Positions 10,260 through 21,426 of a stretch of 64,000 nucleotides of DNA are shown piece by piece (the first letter of the stretch is position 1; each line of letters opens with the position of its first letter). The stretch is from Diorhabda sublineata. Lineage: Eukaryota; Arthropoda; Insecta; Coleoptera; Chrysomelidae. Below the pieces are notes generated by a model. It made no database searches and was not told the origin of the DNA. It saw only the letters and a program-made list of their open reading frames with translations. The position numbers were made by a program, and so were the translations under genes. The stretch is from the NCBI RefSeq assembly GCF_026230105.1, contig NC_079480.1, positions 11,078,488-11,142,487 on the forward strand, written 5' to 3'.

Positions 10260-12716
10260 AGACTTGTAATGAAAACCGTGCTATGTGCCAACTAACCCTG
10301 AAATTAGTTATCTAGTGAAATAGGTCCTAAATACCATCATCTATGACGTATCAAGCGCGGTAAGTGCCAAGTCGCAAAATGTCTGTGTAGTGTGCTTCTA
10401 AAACAGACATGCGCGGTAAGTCCAGCACTTATAATAAGAAAACCGGGTTGAGTGCCAAACCGCGCGAAAATCTCAGTAAAACAAGAGTTTCTTCAGACTT
10501 ACGTGGGTGTTTTGGCTGATTTGTTGATTTTACGTACCAAATTGAAACCATAATCAAAAAAAGAGGAAAACTAGGAGAAGGTTCTGTAAAAATGTTAAGC
10601 AAGTTAAGGAGTCAAGGAAAAGAGTCCGTGAATAACAAAAAGCATCTTGTTGGTCCAAAGACTAAATCGACTTTAGAGGTTATTTTCTTTATTTTTATTT
10701 TACATCGTCTCTAGTCCTGCTTAGATTAGATTGTTCTTTATTTTACTATTAGAGAGTTTTATGCATTACAAGATAACACAAAACAAAATTCATTTCTCAT
10801 GAGTTTACTAAGCCTGGGCCCGGTCAAAAGAAGGCGTCATGGTAATTACGATAAGCCCGCTAAATGTCGCCGCCAAGGAACTATTTATTGTATGCTGCCA
10901 GATGAGAACGACAATGTAAAGCAGGTATGCAAAAAGACATTCTTACACGTTTTTGCAATAACTAGAGAAAAAATTGAAACTTAATTAAAAGCTAAGAAAC
11001 TTGGTGAAGTGGTTTTTGTGGAAAAAAGAGGCAATAAAACGGAAAACAGAAAACAGAGGGCCTAGTATGTGAACACATTTCTTCTTTTCCTAAAGATGAG
11101 AACCACTATGGAAGGTCTAAGAGTAATCTGCAATATCTATGTCAAGATCTTAACGTGCATCGACTATACTTAGCTTTCAAGACAAACCAACCAAACTCTA
11201 AAATAACTTATCGATTTCACTACAATACTTTTCACAATGAATTTTCCAATTTACGTTTTCACCATTCTCGTATCAATACTTGTCAGACGTGTGACTTATT
11301 GCATGTACAGTCTAAAAGTAATCCAAATGATTCCCAGGTTAAGACAAAACTTGAGCTACATCATCGAAAAGCCAAGCGAGCTCTGAAAGAACTTAAAATG
11401 ATCACCAATCAAGCCAGCTGCTATCATCTGAGGTATGCACGATATCGGTGGATCTTCAACAGGTACAACCACTTCCTTTTTTAACCAGCGAAATGTTCTA
11501 TTTACGCCAGGTATCTTATAATTTCGGCAATCATGTTTGGGAAACCAATAGTGAGTGGTGTTTTTATGGCATGAAAGTATCTTGGGCACGGGGGCAACGA
11601 AATTGCGTCGTGTATTTAGAAAGCTGTTACTAGTGGACTAACAAGGAAATAAAAGTTAACCCTATAGAACTATAATTGCGGCGGATAAAACAAAAATAAC
11701 TTTTTTACTATAATAACTATATTCTTTTTGTTTTTACTCATGGTAGTTAAAGCCTATTTCCAACAAGTGAATCGAAAGTTTTTGGTAAGCAGCCATTCCT
11801 TTTTAAGTTGCTATCGGAACTTCGCCCAAATTGTAAATTGATAAAGGGTTGAAAAATGCGAAGTTCCTTTTGATTTAGTCCGTCTCATTACAACTGTTAC
11901 AGCTACTTCTACATTGAGTACAATAAAAACTTAGGTTTCCACAGTGCAATGGATTCAGATATTACCTGAAAATCCAGACCAAGTTAAGAATAGAAAAACT
12001 CTAAATGAAATAGAGGCTTGGAAAACAGTGAACGTTTTCAATGTTTAAACACTCCACAATATGAACGTGCCACAGGTTGAATGTCGAAGCCGCATTTCGG
12101 ATGAAAAAAACAGAAAAACCTGGAGGCAGTGATACCTTTCTTACAAGAAGAAAACAAAGGCTTTTATCCAAACCTTTTAGGGCTGCCCAGTTAATGAGTT
12201 TTGTTTAAACATAAGTTTGTTAGAAATTTATTTTTAAGTTGCAGGCACTAATATTATTTTCGCGGTTGGTGTCACAATGTTTTAAGGTTTTGTTTTTTTT
12301 TTCACATTCTGGTATTAGTTTACATATTTAGTTCTGTTAAAGTTACTTAATGAATAAACACTTAATAAAACCTGATCTTGTAATGTAACGTTCTTCTTTT
12401 TAATTAATAAAACGCTTTTCAACTTTTCCTCGTTTACTTCCATTTCCAGCTATTAATATTCTTCAGCTTTTGTGAACAGTCTAGCATAATTTATGTTTTT
12501 TTTTAATTAACTACTCAACTGGTACTTAGCTTAGTTTTCATGTAATTATGCTGGTACGTTTCTTCTGAAATATCTCCAAATATTTTAAATCGCAAAATCT
12601 ATTGGCAAAAAATTAGGTTAAACAATATAAACTAAAATCAGGTGGTAATAATTATTGGAAAACAAAGAATGTTTTTCTCTAAATTACATTTTTGGCACGG
12701 TTTTTATTACAAGTCT
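10260..12716 (+). mobile_element. TTAA-flanked DNA transposon with decayed transposase
   Basis: The left end agacttgtaatgaaaaccgtg starts just after TTAA (10256-10259). The inverse (cacggtttttattacaagtct) ends at 12716, just before TGAA (12717-12720), a likely mutated TTAA. TTAA targets are used by piggyBac and Kolobok. Coding pieces on the plus strand include KKTFLHVFAITREKIET (10926-10980), HRLYLAFKTNQPNSK, TCQTCDLLHVQSK and ELHHRKA (11155-11400), QVQPLPFLTSEMFYLRQVS (11456-11520), a degraded NCGGQNKN region (about 11675-11700), and a C-terminal ..QVECRSRISDEK.. region up to about 12200. I recognise this as a repeated arthropod protein family but cannot assign its superfamily. Many frame breaks. 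Confidence 0.75.
10270..10480. repeat. Subterminal repeats of the TTAA element
   Basis: Four versions of a motif near gcgcggtaagtgccaa are seen: accgtgctatgtgccaa (10275), gcgcggtaagtgccaa (10355), gcgcggtaagtcc (10411) and accgggttgagtgccaa with an overlapping inverse ccgcgc (about 10442-10465). Repeats just inside the end of a transposon are common transposase-binding sites; that role is inferred. Confidence 0.5.
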
Positions 12717-13059
12717 TGAATTTATTACGTTATTCATTACGTTATAGGTCAGTAAAAAAATTGAGAAAGTTGTAATGTAAATCAAGTTTCAATGTATGGT
12801 TTACCTATTGATACCATTCAATCTACTAATCAATAAAAACTTATCTTAACCGGTCAGTAGTTTATGCCTACAGCATAATCCGTTCATTAAATAAAACAAT
12901 AAACAAAACTCCCTTCCATATTGTCAACCGAAGGTCGAAACGGTATATTACAAACCAAAAATAAAAGTGTCCGTTATTTGTTTATCATTCTTTAACTGTG
13001 TAAATTATTTTTTCGGTATTTATGATTGTAGTTTAGTCCCAATTAGCCCTGTAAGACGC

Positions 13060-13870
13060 AATAACGTGTTATCTACCAAAAGATTTGGCAACTGAAAACA
13101 TTCAGAACAGCCTTGAAAAAACATAATTGCTGAAGATAAACGTATTGTATTGATCAGTAAACGTGATCGAGGGCTCATGTACCCAGGGAGAGCAGCTCAG
13201 ATCGATGAATCTAGAAATCTGCAGTAGAGTACTTCTACAGTAAAAAGGAAATTAGGGGAAGCTGGCTAACACGTCAAAATAAAATGAAGCGGTTGCAGTG
13301 GGCTGGAGAACATAAATATTGGACGCAGGATTTTATGGAATGATGAGTCAAAGTTTATTTGTTTATTTATGGATCTAGGAGAAGAATGTTTTGGCGCAGG
13401 TCAAAGAAAGAACGGATGTTAGATGGTTTGGGGATGTTTACGAAGAAGGGCCACTGGTAAAAATTGAAGGAATTTCGAAAAAAGAATGCTATAAAAAATA
13501 TTAAAGGAGGAATGAAGTAGTACGTAGATCGGTAAAAAATTTATCTTCCAGTATTACAACGATACTAAACATTCCTCAAAGCTGTACAAATAATATTTGA
13601 AAGAAATGTCCTGAAAGTGATAATTTAACCGCCAAAGTTGCTCGACTTCAACCCGATTGAGTTGTTGAGTTGTGATACAAACTGGACAGGTAAGTAAGAA
13701 AGTAGTGTCATACTTTTCCCTTCCCACATCTTTAGAATATCTTGAAAACCGAATGGAACCAAACACATGATTATTTGTCGAAATTTGTTAAGGAGAATGC
13801 TAAAATTGTGCAGCGAAATAATGAAACCAAAAGTGATTACATCGATGAATAAAAAATTTAAATATGTAAC
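13060..13870 (+). pseudogene. Tc1-like transposase, decayed
   Basis: Frames on the plus strand give AEDKRIVLISKRDRGL near 13132-13180, followed by LTRQNKMKRLQWAGEHKYWT (13265-13325) and a FMEWSDESKF-like block at 13331-13358, which holds the first catalytic Asp region. The NDTKHSS region near 13560 corresponds to QQDNAPCHTS. The ..LQP(D).. block near 13640 and the MLKLCSEIMKPK tail (13797-13835) match the DLNPIE..LW and C-terminal LCS.VI.AKG parts of Tc1 transposases. Stops and a deletion are present. No inverted repeats were identified. Confidence 0.7.
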
Positions 13871-14384
13871 TGTAGTTTCATTACTACATATATTCTTATC
13901 TGTATATTATGTTCTTCAAAATATAAATATCAAAATCGATTGTATAGTTTGTATTTGTTGTGTATAACGCAAATTATAGGGTGGCAAAGACTTTTGACTG
14001 GTAGTATACTTTATTTTATAATTTTTATGCTGATTTTCATGGTTGGTAATGTATTACAGATTGACTTCCCGCGAGACAACGTGCGAACCTGGACCATGTT
14101 TATCATCGATTCCCTGCCCAGACTCTGAATATTAATTGTCATTATTCATAAAGAAGTGGTTGTTGGAAAGCCGCAGTGAATTTCAATTAACTTCCTTGAG
14201 ATTGTCTTTGAATTGTTCCCTTTTTTATGTAACATTGAGATCCGTTTTTCTGCATTCTCGTGGACGTTTCTTTTTTACTCTATTGTGTTTTTCAATGAGA
14301 AAGTTTTTCTATAGTTGGTAGAGTTGGTAAATTCTTGAATACACTACGCATCAAAATTAACCAAAAACTTGAAAATTGTAATTT

Positions 14385-14490
14385 CAGACGCTCTGAGGAC
14401 GATAACATGGTTATCGAAACGCGCGTCTCACAGTGTTGATGTAATAGTAGTGTAACAGTGTGTTCAGTATGTATAACACCTAAGGTTCCA
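14385..14490 (+). repeat. Hammerhead-like dispersed repeat, copy 2
   Basis: ctgaggacgataac, a loop atg, then gttatcgaaacgcgcgtc, followed by cacagtgttgatgtaa, taacagtgtgttcagtatg and aaggttccaaaat. CTGAGGA fits the CUGANGA consensus. The hairpin gataac-atg-gttatc is perfect. A single unit, not tandem. Confidence 0.55.
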
Positions 14491-15148
14491 AAATGCCAAC
14501 TTAGTCTAATAATGCTTGATAAAGATCATGTTAAGAAATAACATTTTATTTGATACCAATTTTGAACCAATCCCGAAAGTATTTGATTTAAAATTGGTTG
14601 ATAACTCTCCTAGTCATCTCTATAAGCTGATTATTTGGTTGACGTCGGGACCACTCATCGGTCAAACTATGATATTTCTGTGCAATTCAAGCAATATGTG
14701 GCATGTCTTTATCATGCAGAAGAGAAACAAGGCATGCTCTTCTAAAATGTGTGTAATGTATCTCTGAACTGTAAGCCGCACCTTCACTAAGCCTCCCCAT
14801 TTTGCATAGTTCCTAAAATGTTACACTGTACATACTGGTTCGCCTGTCATACAATCTACTTCCCCAATCTTCATTATTCACAAACAAAATGTAATATTTG
14901 TCTTCTACGCATTCTGATCAACAATGGATCAGTAGATGCCCTTCCAAAGTGCAAGTCTTTTGCGGTAAGTCCTCTTCATATCGTATTTTGGCTTATTTCA
15001 AAGGAATAACCAGCAAAAAATTATTTTATAGAGAAGAACTGGTAACAATCTTTTGTCTCGGTGTACGAATTGTCAAAAACCGATCTTAATCAGGAGCTAC
15101 AAACCTTCTAGTGCCTCGAGTTACCTCCCGTGACAGTGAAGCATATTA

Positions 15149-16244
15149 CGAGGATAATACCAGAAGTATCTGGCCTGACCTAGAGATGTCTTTACAGCAT
15201 ATCTTTCAAGTTTGAAGACGCCACGTTGTTTAGTATTTGTTTGGCAGCCATCAATAGTGAACGTTTTCAGTAAATTTGTGGAAAAAATTGGTCATCGTTA
15301 TGTGATATAAAACTTTTATTTGAAAGGCATTAGCCCATCAATATAATAACTGAACTAGATTCTACTCTCGGTGAAACTGCTCTTTCGTTATCAACAGTAA
15401 AATCTTAGGTAACAGAGTTAAGACAAGGTCACACGATCTGCGAAGACCATCATGGCAGTGGTCGATCAAATGAGGTATGACTCAAGAAACAACTGAAGAA
15501 AATCGTCGACTGAAAGGGCGCGAGCTAGCAGACATCGTAGGTATTTCAAAAAGTTCGGTACATCTCATATTAACTTGAAACTTGGACATGAGAAAGCTGT
15601 GCGCAAATTGGGTGCAGCGTTTGCTCACAAAGGAACAAAAACAATGTCGTGTTAGGTAACAATGTTTTGATCGATTGTTTGGCAATGTTTCACAAAAACA
15701 AAGCCGAATTTTTGTACTGTTTTATAACCATGGATGAAACGTGGGTCCATCACTTGAAACCTGAAACAAAGGTCAAAACAATGGACTGAAAAAGGAGAAA
15801 CGGATCCAAAGAAGGCAAAGCCCGTTCCATATGCAGGCAAGGTCATGGCGCCGGTTTTTGCGATAGGCGAGGGATAATTTTTATTCACTAATTCGAAAAG
15901 GGTGCAACTATCAACAGTGATCATTATGCGAACTTATTGCAACGTTTGAGTGAAGAAATCAAGCAAAAACGGCCACATTTGGCTAAGAAGAAAGTATTGT
16001 TTCATCAAGACAGCTCCTATCCGTTATTGCAATGGCAAATTCTCCGTTCCTAGACTTGAAGATATAGCAGGTGGTCAAATATTTTCTAACTATGAAGAGC
16101 AGCATAAAGATTCTTATTATAAAAAGGGTATCGAACTTATTGATTTTCACTGGGAAAACTGTATGAAGCTAAAAAGAGATTACGTTGAAAAATAAATATA
16201 TTTTTTCTAAAATTTTTGAGTTTTCTTTGTTGGGACCATTCTCG
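15149..16244 (+). mobile_element. Mariner transposon with both ends, non-functional
   Basis: The ends cgaggataataccagaag and the inverse ttgttgggaccattctcg are flanked by TA on both sides (15147-15148 and 16245-16246), the target duplication of Tc1/mariner. Length 1096 bp, shorter than the usual 1.3 kb. Coding remnants on the plus strand are a helix-turn-helix GRELADIVGISKSSVH (15520-15566), then W-V-H-H near 15740, KQWTEKGETDPKKAKP near 15778-15825, KVMAPVFAIGEG (15839-15874), FHQD(S) near 15998-16011, and the C-terminal YYKKGIELIDFHWENC (16115-16160). Stops and frame shifts interrupt it throughout. Confidence 0.85.
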
Positions 16245-16678
16245 TAAAACCGTTGAAATGGTTGACTGATATTAAACTGGTCGGCGAGTTCAATTTCATT
16301 TCATAGTTCTTTGCTAATAGCAACTATTCAGTTCAATTTCGATTTTGAGCGAAAACATTTCAAAATCTTGAGCATTACCTTTGATGATTCTGCAAAACGT
16401 TTTCAAACGAAAATTAATTGTAATTAAAATTATTGCTATTCTGTTTTCAATTTGATTACTATTTTCAGATTTACCGAACATTAAAATGATTGATTTTGAA
16501 ATGCGTTAATTTTGGTGCACAGTGTATAATCACGTTAATTAAACGGCATATATCATTGCACAGAACTCAGAGAAGCTATGTGATTATGAGTTAGCAGAAC
16601 GTTAAACATTCTACTTGCGAAAATGATAATAACAACAAGCTTTTTACTTGCCTTCAAAGCACTTATTTCAATGTTGAA

Positions 16679-17090
16679 TGACTGACAGCAGACTTATTTC
16701 AATATGGCTTTCGTCTACTCTTTCGTGTTTATTCGAAATATCAGAAGTTGTGTCGAAACATTTCTTTTTTAGCACATTTGTATTTTCAGTAAAAGCTGGA
16801 AGTCACATGGTAGTAATTCTGGTGAAAAAAGTGGATAAGTACACAAGCCAAAAACTCGAGTGACGAAAGGGTACAAGTGTGACTTATCATCGTGAATAAG
16901 AAACCCGATGGCACATTTTTCACGTCTCTTTATTTGCACATCGCTTCGCAGATGTATCTCTTTGAAAAATTCGGATTTAACAGTTGTTCCTGGAACGAGC
17001 ATGCCCGGGACATTCATTTTCTCTTGAAATACATACATAAATAAATCCTGATGCAACTGCTGTTTATTTATTTTAAGGCAGCGTACGACA
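16679..17090 (-). pseudogene. Mariner-type transposase fragment (minus strand)
   Basis: The minus-strand frame at 17056-16769 reads TTVKSEFFKEIHLRSDVQIKR, REKCAIGFLIHDDKSH and a decayed PLFSPELLPCDFQLLLKIQ, with this last block near 16785-16825. This corresponds to the second and third catalytic Asp regions of mariner transposases: (H)HDNAPSH has become IHDDKSH, and PPYSPDLAPCDFFLFPK has become PLFSPELLPCDF, so its D to E change would hit an active-site neighbour. The N-terminal half is missing. Confidence 0.7.
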
Positions 17091-17660
17091 CAGTTCTCCG
17101 CTAGAGCTTATATCTGCAATGAAGATAGAATGCTGAAGATTTTTGCATTATTTGCAGATTACTGACATCTTTCTTTTCGTTGGTATTGGTAGCTCGAAAA
17201 ATGAATCTTGGGATGAATTAAAGCAACAATTTCTACAAGCTTGATACATTTGAATATCTATGTTGACAAATAAAAGAGAATATCTCAAGCTCATAAAACA
17301 CATGAAGAGCCGCTCACTAGTTAGATCAAAAAAAGTATCTCACATCAGTTATGATTCATGAGTCGGAAACTTGGATAATGAGGATGGTTCTAGAGCAAAA
17401 ACTGTTTTACTTTGAAACAAAAATTCTGAAGGAAATGTATGGTTCAATAACAGAAAATAACTAATAAAATACTCGAACCTTATAGTCAAGAACTTGCTAC
17501 CTTGCACTGGGATATAGATTTATTAAAGTATATAAGATAATACGGTGGGTATGCCAAGTCATGCAGATGGATGGAAAATCAATTCTGAAAATCAGAAGGG
17601 AACGTCCACAACAACAACGTAGCTCGGCCAAGAAGAAGGGATAACTTCGAATATTATGAT
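17080..17660 (+). pseudogene. LINE reverse transcriptase fragment
   Basis: A remnant of the RT active region begins with FKAAYDTVLR near 17070-17100 (compare DFKKAYDSI). It then jumps to the thumb region: FEYL at about 17250, a tract like SETWIMRMVLEQKLFYFETKILKEMYG near 17360-17445, and IRRERPQQQRS near 17590-17625. The middle of the polymerase, including the YADD box, is deleted. The same C-terminal motif set is at 36440-36660 (plus) and 57643-58140 (minus). Confidence 0.65.
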
Positions 17661-17782
17661 GAGCTACGTGACGGGTTGGAGAAGGAGAGAGAAAAGCTAT
17701 GTGGTTTTTTCAGATAAAAGTTTGATAGAGAAAATGATTTTATTTGGCACACAAATTGTAATTTTTCGGGATGAATCATGAA

Positions 17783-18115
17783 TACGAGGTCTGGCCATTA
17801 AATAACTAGACTGTGCGCCTTGACGGCGCCCTAGACTGATGGGGTAAAATACTAATAGAGCGTTGGGTATCTAGATATCTTGTCAATGCACGTCCCAAAA
17901 CACTTTCCGTCACTATTATAATATTTGTGCAGAGCTCCTAAAGGCACTCACCGAAGAAGACTTCCAGCACTGCTTCGATCAATGGAAAAACATATGGAAA
18001 GGAATGTGGCGAGAGGAGGAGAGTATATTGAAGGAGGGCATTCGAATGTAGGATAATTTTCATAATAAAACCCTTTTTCGTAACCAGTCTCGTTATTTAA
18101 TAGCCAGACCTCGTA
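17783..18115 (+). mobile_element. Mariner-derived MITE with perfect-type ends
   Basis: tacgaggtctggccattaa at the left and its inverse ttaatagccagacctcgta at the right bound a 333-bp unit. Inside, 17944-18050 reads LTEEDFQHCFDQWKN, W and EEESILKEGI, the C-terminal end of a mariner transposase (EEFQ.CF.QWK..W..C....GEYFEGD type). It is therefore an internally deleted mariner. Confidence 0.8.
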
Positions 18116-18199
18116 CATTATTTAAAAAATAATGAACTGTTAATAAATGATATAGGATAATTTGATAATTTAATAGTTATTTACGTTATAGATCAAGGA

Positions 18200-18575
18200 A
18201 GTGATTTAGTACTGTACGAGATAGAAGTTTGTGGACGAGACGACGAAGGTGCCGAGTCAAGAATATCTAATCGAGTACCGTAATAATAACTTCACGGACG
18301 TGTATTGTAATATATTTTATTTTTCATACTGTTTTCGGTTTTAATAAAAAGCAAAATTACATCAAAATATGAAATATCATATTTGATAATTTCATTATTC
18401 TTTTATTATTTAAAAAAATAAAAAGTAACAGAAGTCACTAACATTTTAAACAAAAGCAGACATATTGAATTGGATTGGAAGAATTTAAGAGTACTGTAAA
18501 GTACAAGGATACCGTAAAGTTCCATTTTACGAACTCAAATTAGTACTGTAAAGTCGACTTTACAGAACAGTATGA
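18200..18575. repeat. gtactgtaaagt-containing repeat block
   Basis: gtactgtaaagt occurs at 18491 and 18543, accgtaaagt at 18511, and related gtactgta and gtaccgtaa at about 18207 and 18276. A 16-bp palindrome gtaaagtcgactttac spans 18548-18563. It may be the ends of a small non-autonomous element, but clear boundaries were not found. Confidence 0.35.
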
Positions 18576-19140
18576 AAAAAAAAATATTTTCTTAATAAAT
18601 ATTTAATAGGAAACTTGAAATATAGTGAAACAAAACTACGTAGCATCAGGCAGGGGGGGGGAGAAGTCATGGAAAAGGCTGCGTTAGGGTACGTGCAGGA
18701 AGAGAGGAGTTTCAAAAAGACTATAATATGACCACGTGGTTTATGGACGTTCCCTAACCAGGCGAAACAACAAAATTAAGATGTTTGAACCGCACCATCT
18801 TAAAATAAAACAATTAGGATGAGGGAAACGACTCAAATAAATTATTAGAGCCAGCCAATATTTAGTGTATTGATACGTATGTACGTTAGCAAAAAAACTG
18901 ATAATGGACAGCATAAAAAAATAAAGCTATGGAAACCAATGACATGCAGTTATAATGTAGCAGGATTTCCATATAGACAGTATCCAACTGACCTAGTAAT
19001 TGTAAGATCATTTTAGATTTTTACGTCTCACATCGGTTTTTATCGGATGTTTCTTTATTGAAAATAAAATTAATATCCAACATATATTTATATTGCACAA
19101 GCTTTTATTCAGAAGAGGCAAATTTCAACGTTTCATATTA
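18576..19140. other. No gene recognised
   Basis: AT-rich sequence apart from a run of G at about 18652-18661 and a somewhat GC-richer patch up to 18780. Nothing coding is supported. Confidence 0.35.
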
Positions 19141-19144
19141 AACT

Positions 19145-19410
19145 CGGTGGACCGAAAAGTAATGTTGTTTCTGCTCATGTCAATATTTGATCGTCATTTG
19201 TCAGCTTTTCAAAATTATGTGACTTGTTCATCTCTGAATAATTACTCACACTTTTTTGCAATTTGAAGCGAAATTACCAGCCTAAAACCAGAAGACACTG
19301 ACACTGTATGCTTTTGACATTGCCATCAAAAAAATTTGCGATGTTTATCCAAGTGCATTGGACGTTCGAAAAAATATAATCTTCAAGTTTTATCTAACCT
19401 AAGGTAATGA
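19145..19410 (+). pseudogene. Mariner 5' end with N-terminal transposase remnant
   Basis: ggtggaccgaaaagtaatg resembles the start of a mariner. Downstream, FDIAIKKICDVYPSALDVRK (19314-19372, with a frame shift before it) fits the N-terminal helix-turn-helix of mariner transposases, after which an SNFRSGDFDLS-type stretch is only partly visible. The rest of the element is missing. Confidence 0.5.
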
Positions 19411-20130
19411 TAAACTTACCGTTTTGCCGAAAATATGAAAAACTCATTTCTTTGGCACTTAACATTGAATAAGAAATTTTCTAGACACAGGATCGATCTA
19501 ACATTCGTTTATAACGATGTACCCTTGAATGTTAACATAGACCGGAATATAATAATTAAATAAAAGTTAAAGTGTTGAATATTCTAAGAATCGATGATAC
19601 TGAAAGTGGAAAGATCTACTACCAATCTTATAAATTTCACCTTAATTGCTAGTAAATCCAATGTATTCCTCAATCTCGTACGAAAAATTGGTTCTGTACG
19701 TCTTGAAATGTTGTCAATTTAACTTACCTGTAAATTATTTTGATCGAAACTTCGAGATGGAAAAATAAGAACAATTTTCACATTTTAATCTACTGTGTGT
19801 TAAATTATACGTGGTGGAGATAATTTAAATCGTTATTCCAGTAATAGTTTTTTTCAAACAATCAATTTTTATATTACTCGTTGAATCAATTTCATACAGA
19901 GAGGGCAAAATAATTATTTCTTGGACTTAATCAATCAACGTCCATAAAACGACATATGTTTAAATGTCGTTTTATTGACGTTAATTAGTGTCAGAATACA
20001 AAGTAATTCCGTTAATCTAATTAAACATATTTAAAAGAATAATTCAAAGTCCTAAAAGATTATACGACGATTGTCTAAGAATTTTCCAAACCTAACAAAG
20101 AAGCAAGACATATTATTACCACAATAATTT
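19411..20130. other. Non-coding region with a hairpin
   Basis: No gene seen. At 19936-19984 the sequence aacgtccataaaacgacat is followed, after a short loop, by its near-perfect inverse atgtcgttttattgacgtt. Confidence 0.45.
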
Positions 20131-20136
20131 TCATTT

Positions 20137-20239
20137 CTTAGCATTGTCTCCTTCTAAGTGTTCTACTTTGTCCAGGAAATCTCTAAACTTTTCAATGCAT
20201 ATGTGATAACGTCCTCGTCTGATGTCAATCTCTCTCCTG
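20137..20239 (-). CDS. Possible terminal coding exon, unrecognised protein
   Basis: On the minus strand an acceptor-like ..tcaattacag precedes an open frame that reads REIDIRRGRYHICIEKFRD, then FLDKVEHLEGDNAKK and a stop near 20137. The composition (charged, few hydrophobic runs, GC above the surroundings) is protein-like. I do not recognise the family. It could be the last exon of a host gene or the tail of a transposon protein. Upstream exons were not identified. Low confidence. Confidence 0.3.
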
Positions 20240-21425
20240 TAATTGAAATTTATTGAAATATATTATTTATAAATTGAAAAGTATTTTCTTTTCCTTCAAA
20301 CGCCGTCGCTTTTTGCAATTTCTCACTTTATCCTATCCAGCAAATATGCGTAATACTCTCCCGATAGATAGTCTATAAACACACAATCCCAACTATCCCA
20401 AAAAAATCACTTTTACGGCCTATAAAACCTTCTTTGTCTCTTTCGAAAGCAGGTTTGCTCCTCTTTGCAATCCATTGTCTTGACTGTTTTTCCACAAAAA
20501 TATTACTCAAACTGCGACAATGGAGCCTGGGGATTGTTCATTCGAATGAGCTTTTAGTCCAAAGTGACCAAACGCGGCACCCGGCAAATGCGTTCTCTTG
20601 ATGAGTCTATAGCCTCTTCTATATCTCTAACCTCAATTCTATTACATTGCTGGTTGTTACAGTTTTTGGCATCCCTAATACTCGTCAAACTAATATGACC
20701 GCGTTCAAATTGAGCTGCTCAAAAATTTACGTACTTAATGGCTAGCACCTCTTTAATTTGCGTGGATATATTGCAATTTAAAGAGAAATATTTAATGACA
20801 GCTCTATACTCAATTTTATTCTATTTGCAAAAAATATTTACACAACTATTCACTTATCTGAATGTCAAACAGAAACTGAGCGTGCAAAATTGCTAAAATT
20901 TTGGTGTTTTAACTGTTTATTTCTCAACTTATATTGATAAGTGGTTGAGGCTAGAAAATTCTCATACAACCCTCATAAAACCTTGGAAAACCCAAACAAG
21001 TTTTTATTTCATGAGCATGCGTAATCATTGTGTCGTGGTTGTGTTATTACTTTTATAATTCTACCCACTTAAAGGATAATTTTATTTCTGTTATAATCTT
21101 CTCAGAACCATTTTAAATGAATATTGCGTTTCAAAATAAGTCCATTACTGAAATGCATTTGCACCTATCCTCATAAACGAAATATATATTTTAAAATGTT
21201 GATATGAATTACAGTAAAGTAGCATTTAAATTCCGCCCCATCAATATTATTTAAATTTGCCATTATTTTATAAGGGATGTGATATTAATACGGAAGGTTT
21301 AGACCACGAAATGGCTATGAACTAATGACATTGTCTTAAATCATGTATTATGGGCTGGTAAACTCGTTCATCAGCTAAACAGTAGCAGCCGTACCTCTCC
21401 CTTCCATTTTTTCAGCTAGCAATTA
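20240..21425. other. No gene recognised
   Basis: Mostly AT-rich with a less AT-rich part at 20290-20720. No domain, transposon end or RNA gene was recognised on either strand. Confidence 0.3.
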
Positions 21426-21426
21426 A

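Noticed and set aside
13554..13766. 70-codon minus-strand frame
   Set aside because: It lies antisense to the Tc1 remnant whose plus-strand motifs are recognisable.
14516..15089. Set of plus-strand frames that might be a LINE ORF1 with zinc knuckles
   Set aside because: Cys and His are present (for example CNICLLRI and FCGKSSSYRI) but no regular CCHC spacing remains. Similarity is too weak to call.
18652..18661. Run of G, possible quadruplex
   Set aside because: Only one G run is present, so a four-tract quadruplex cannot form locally.
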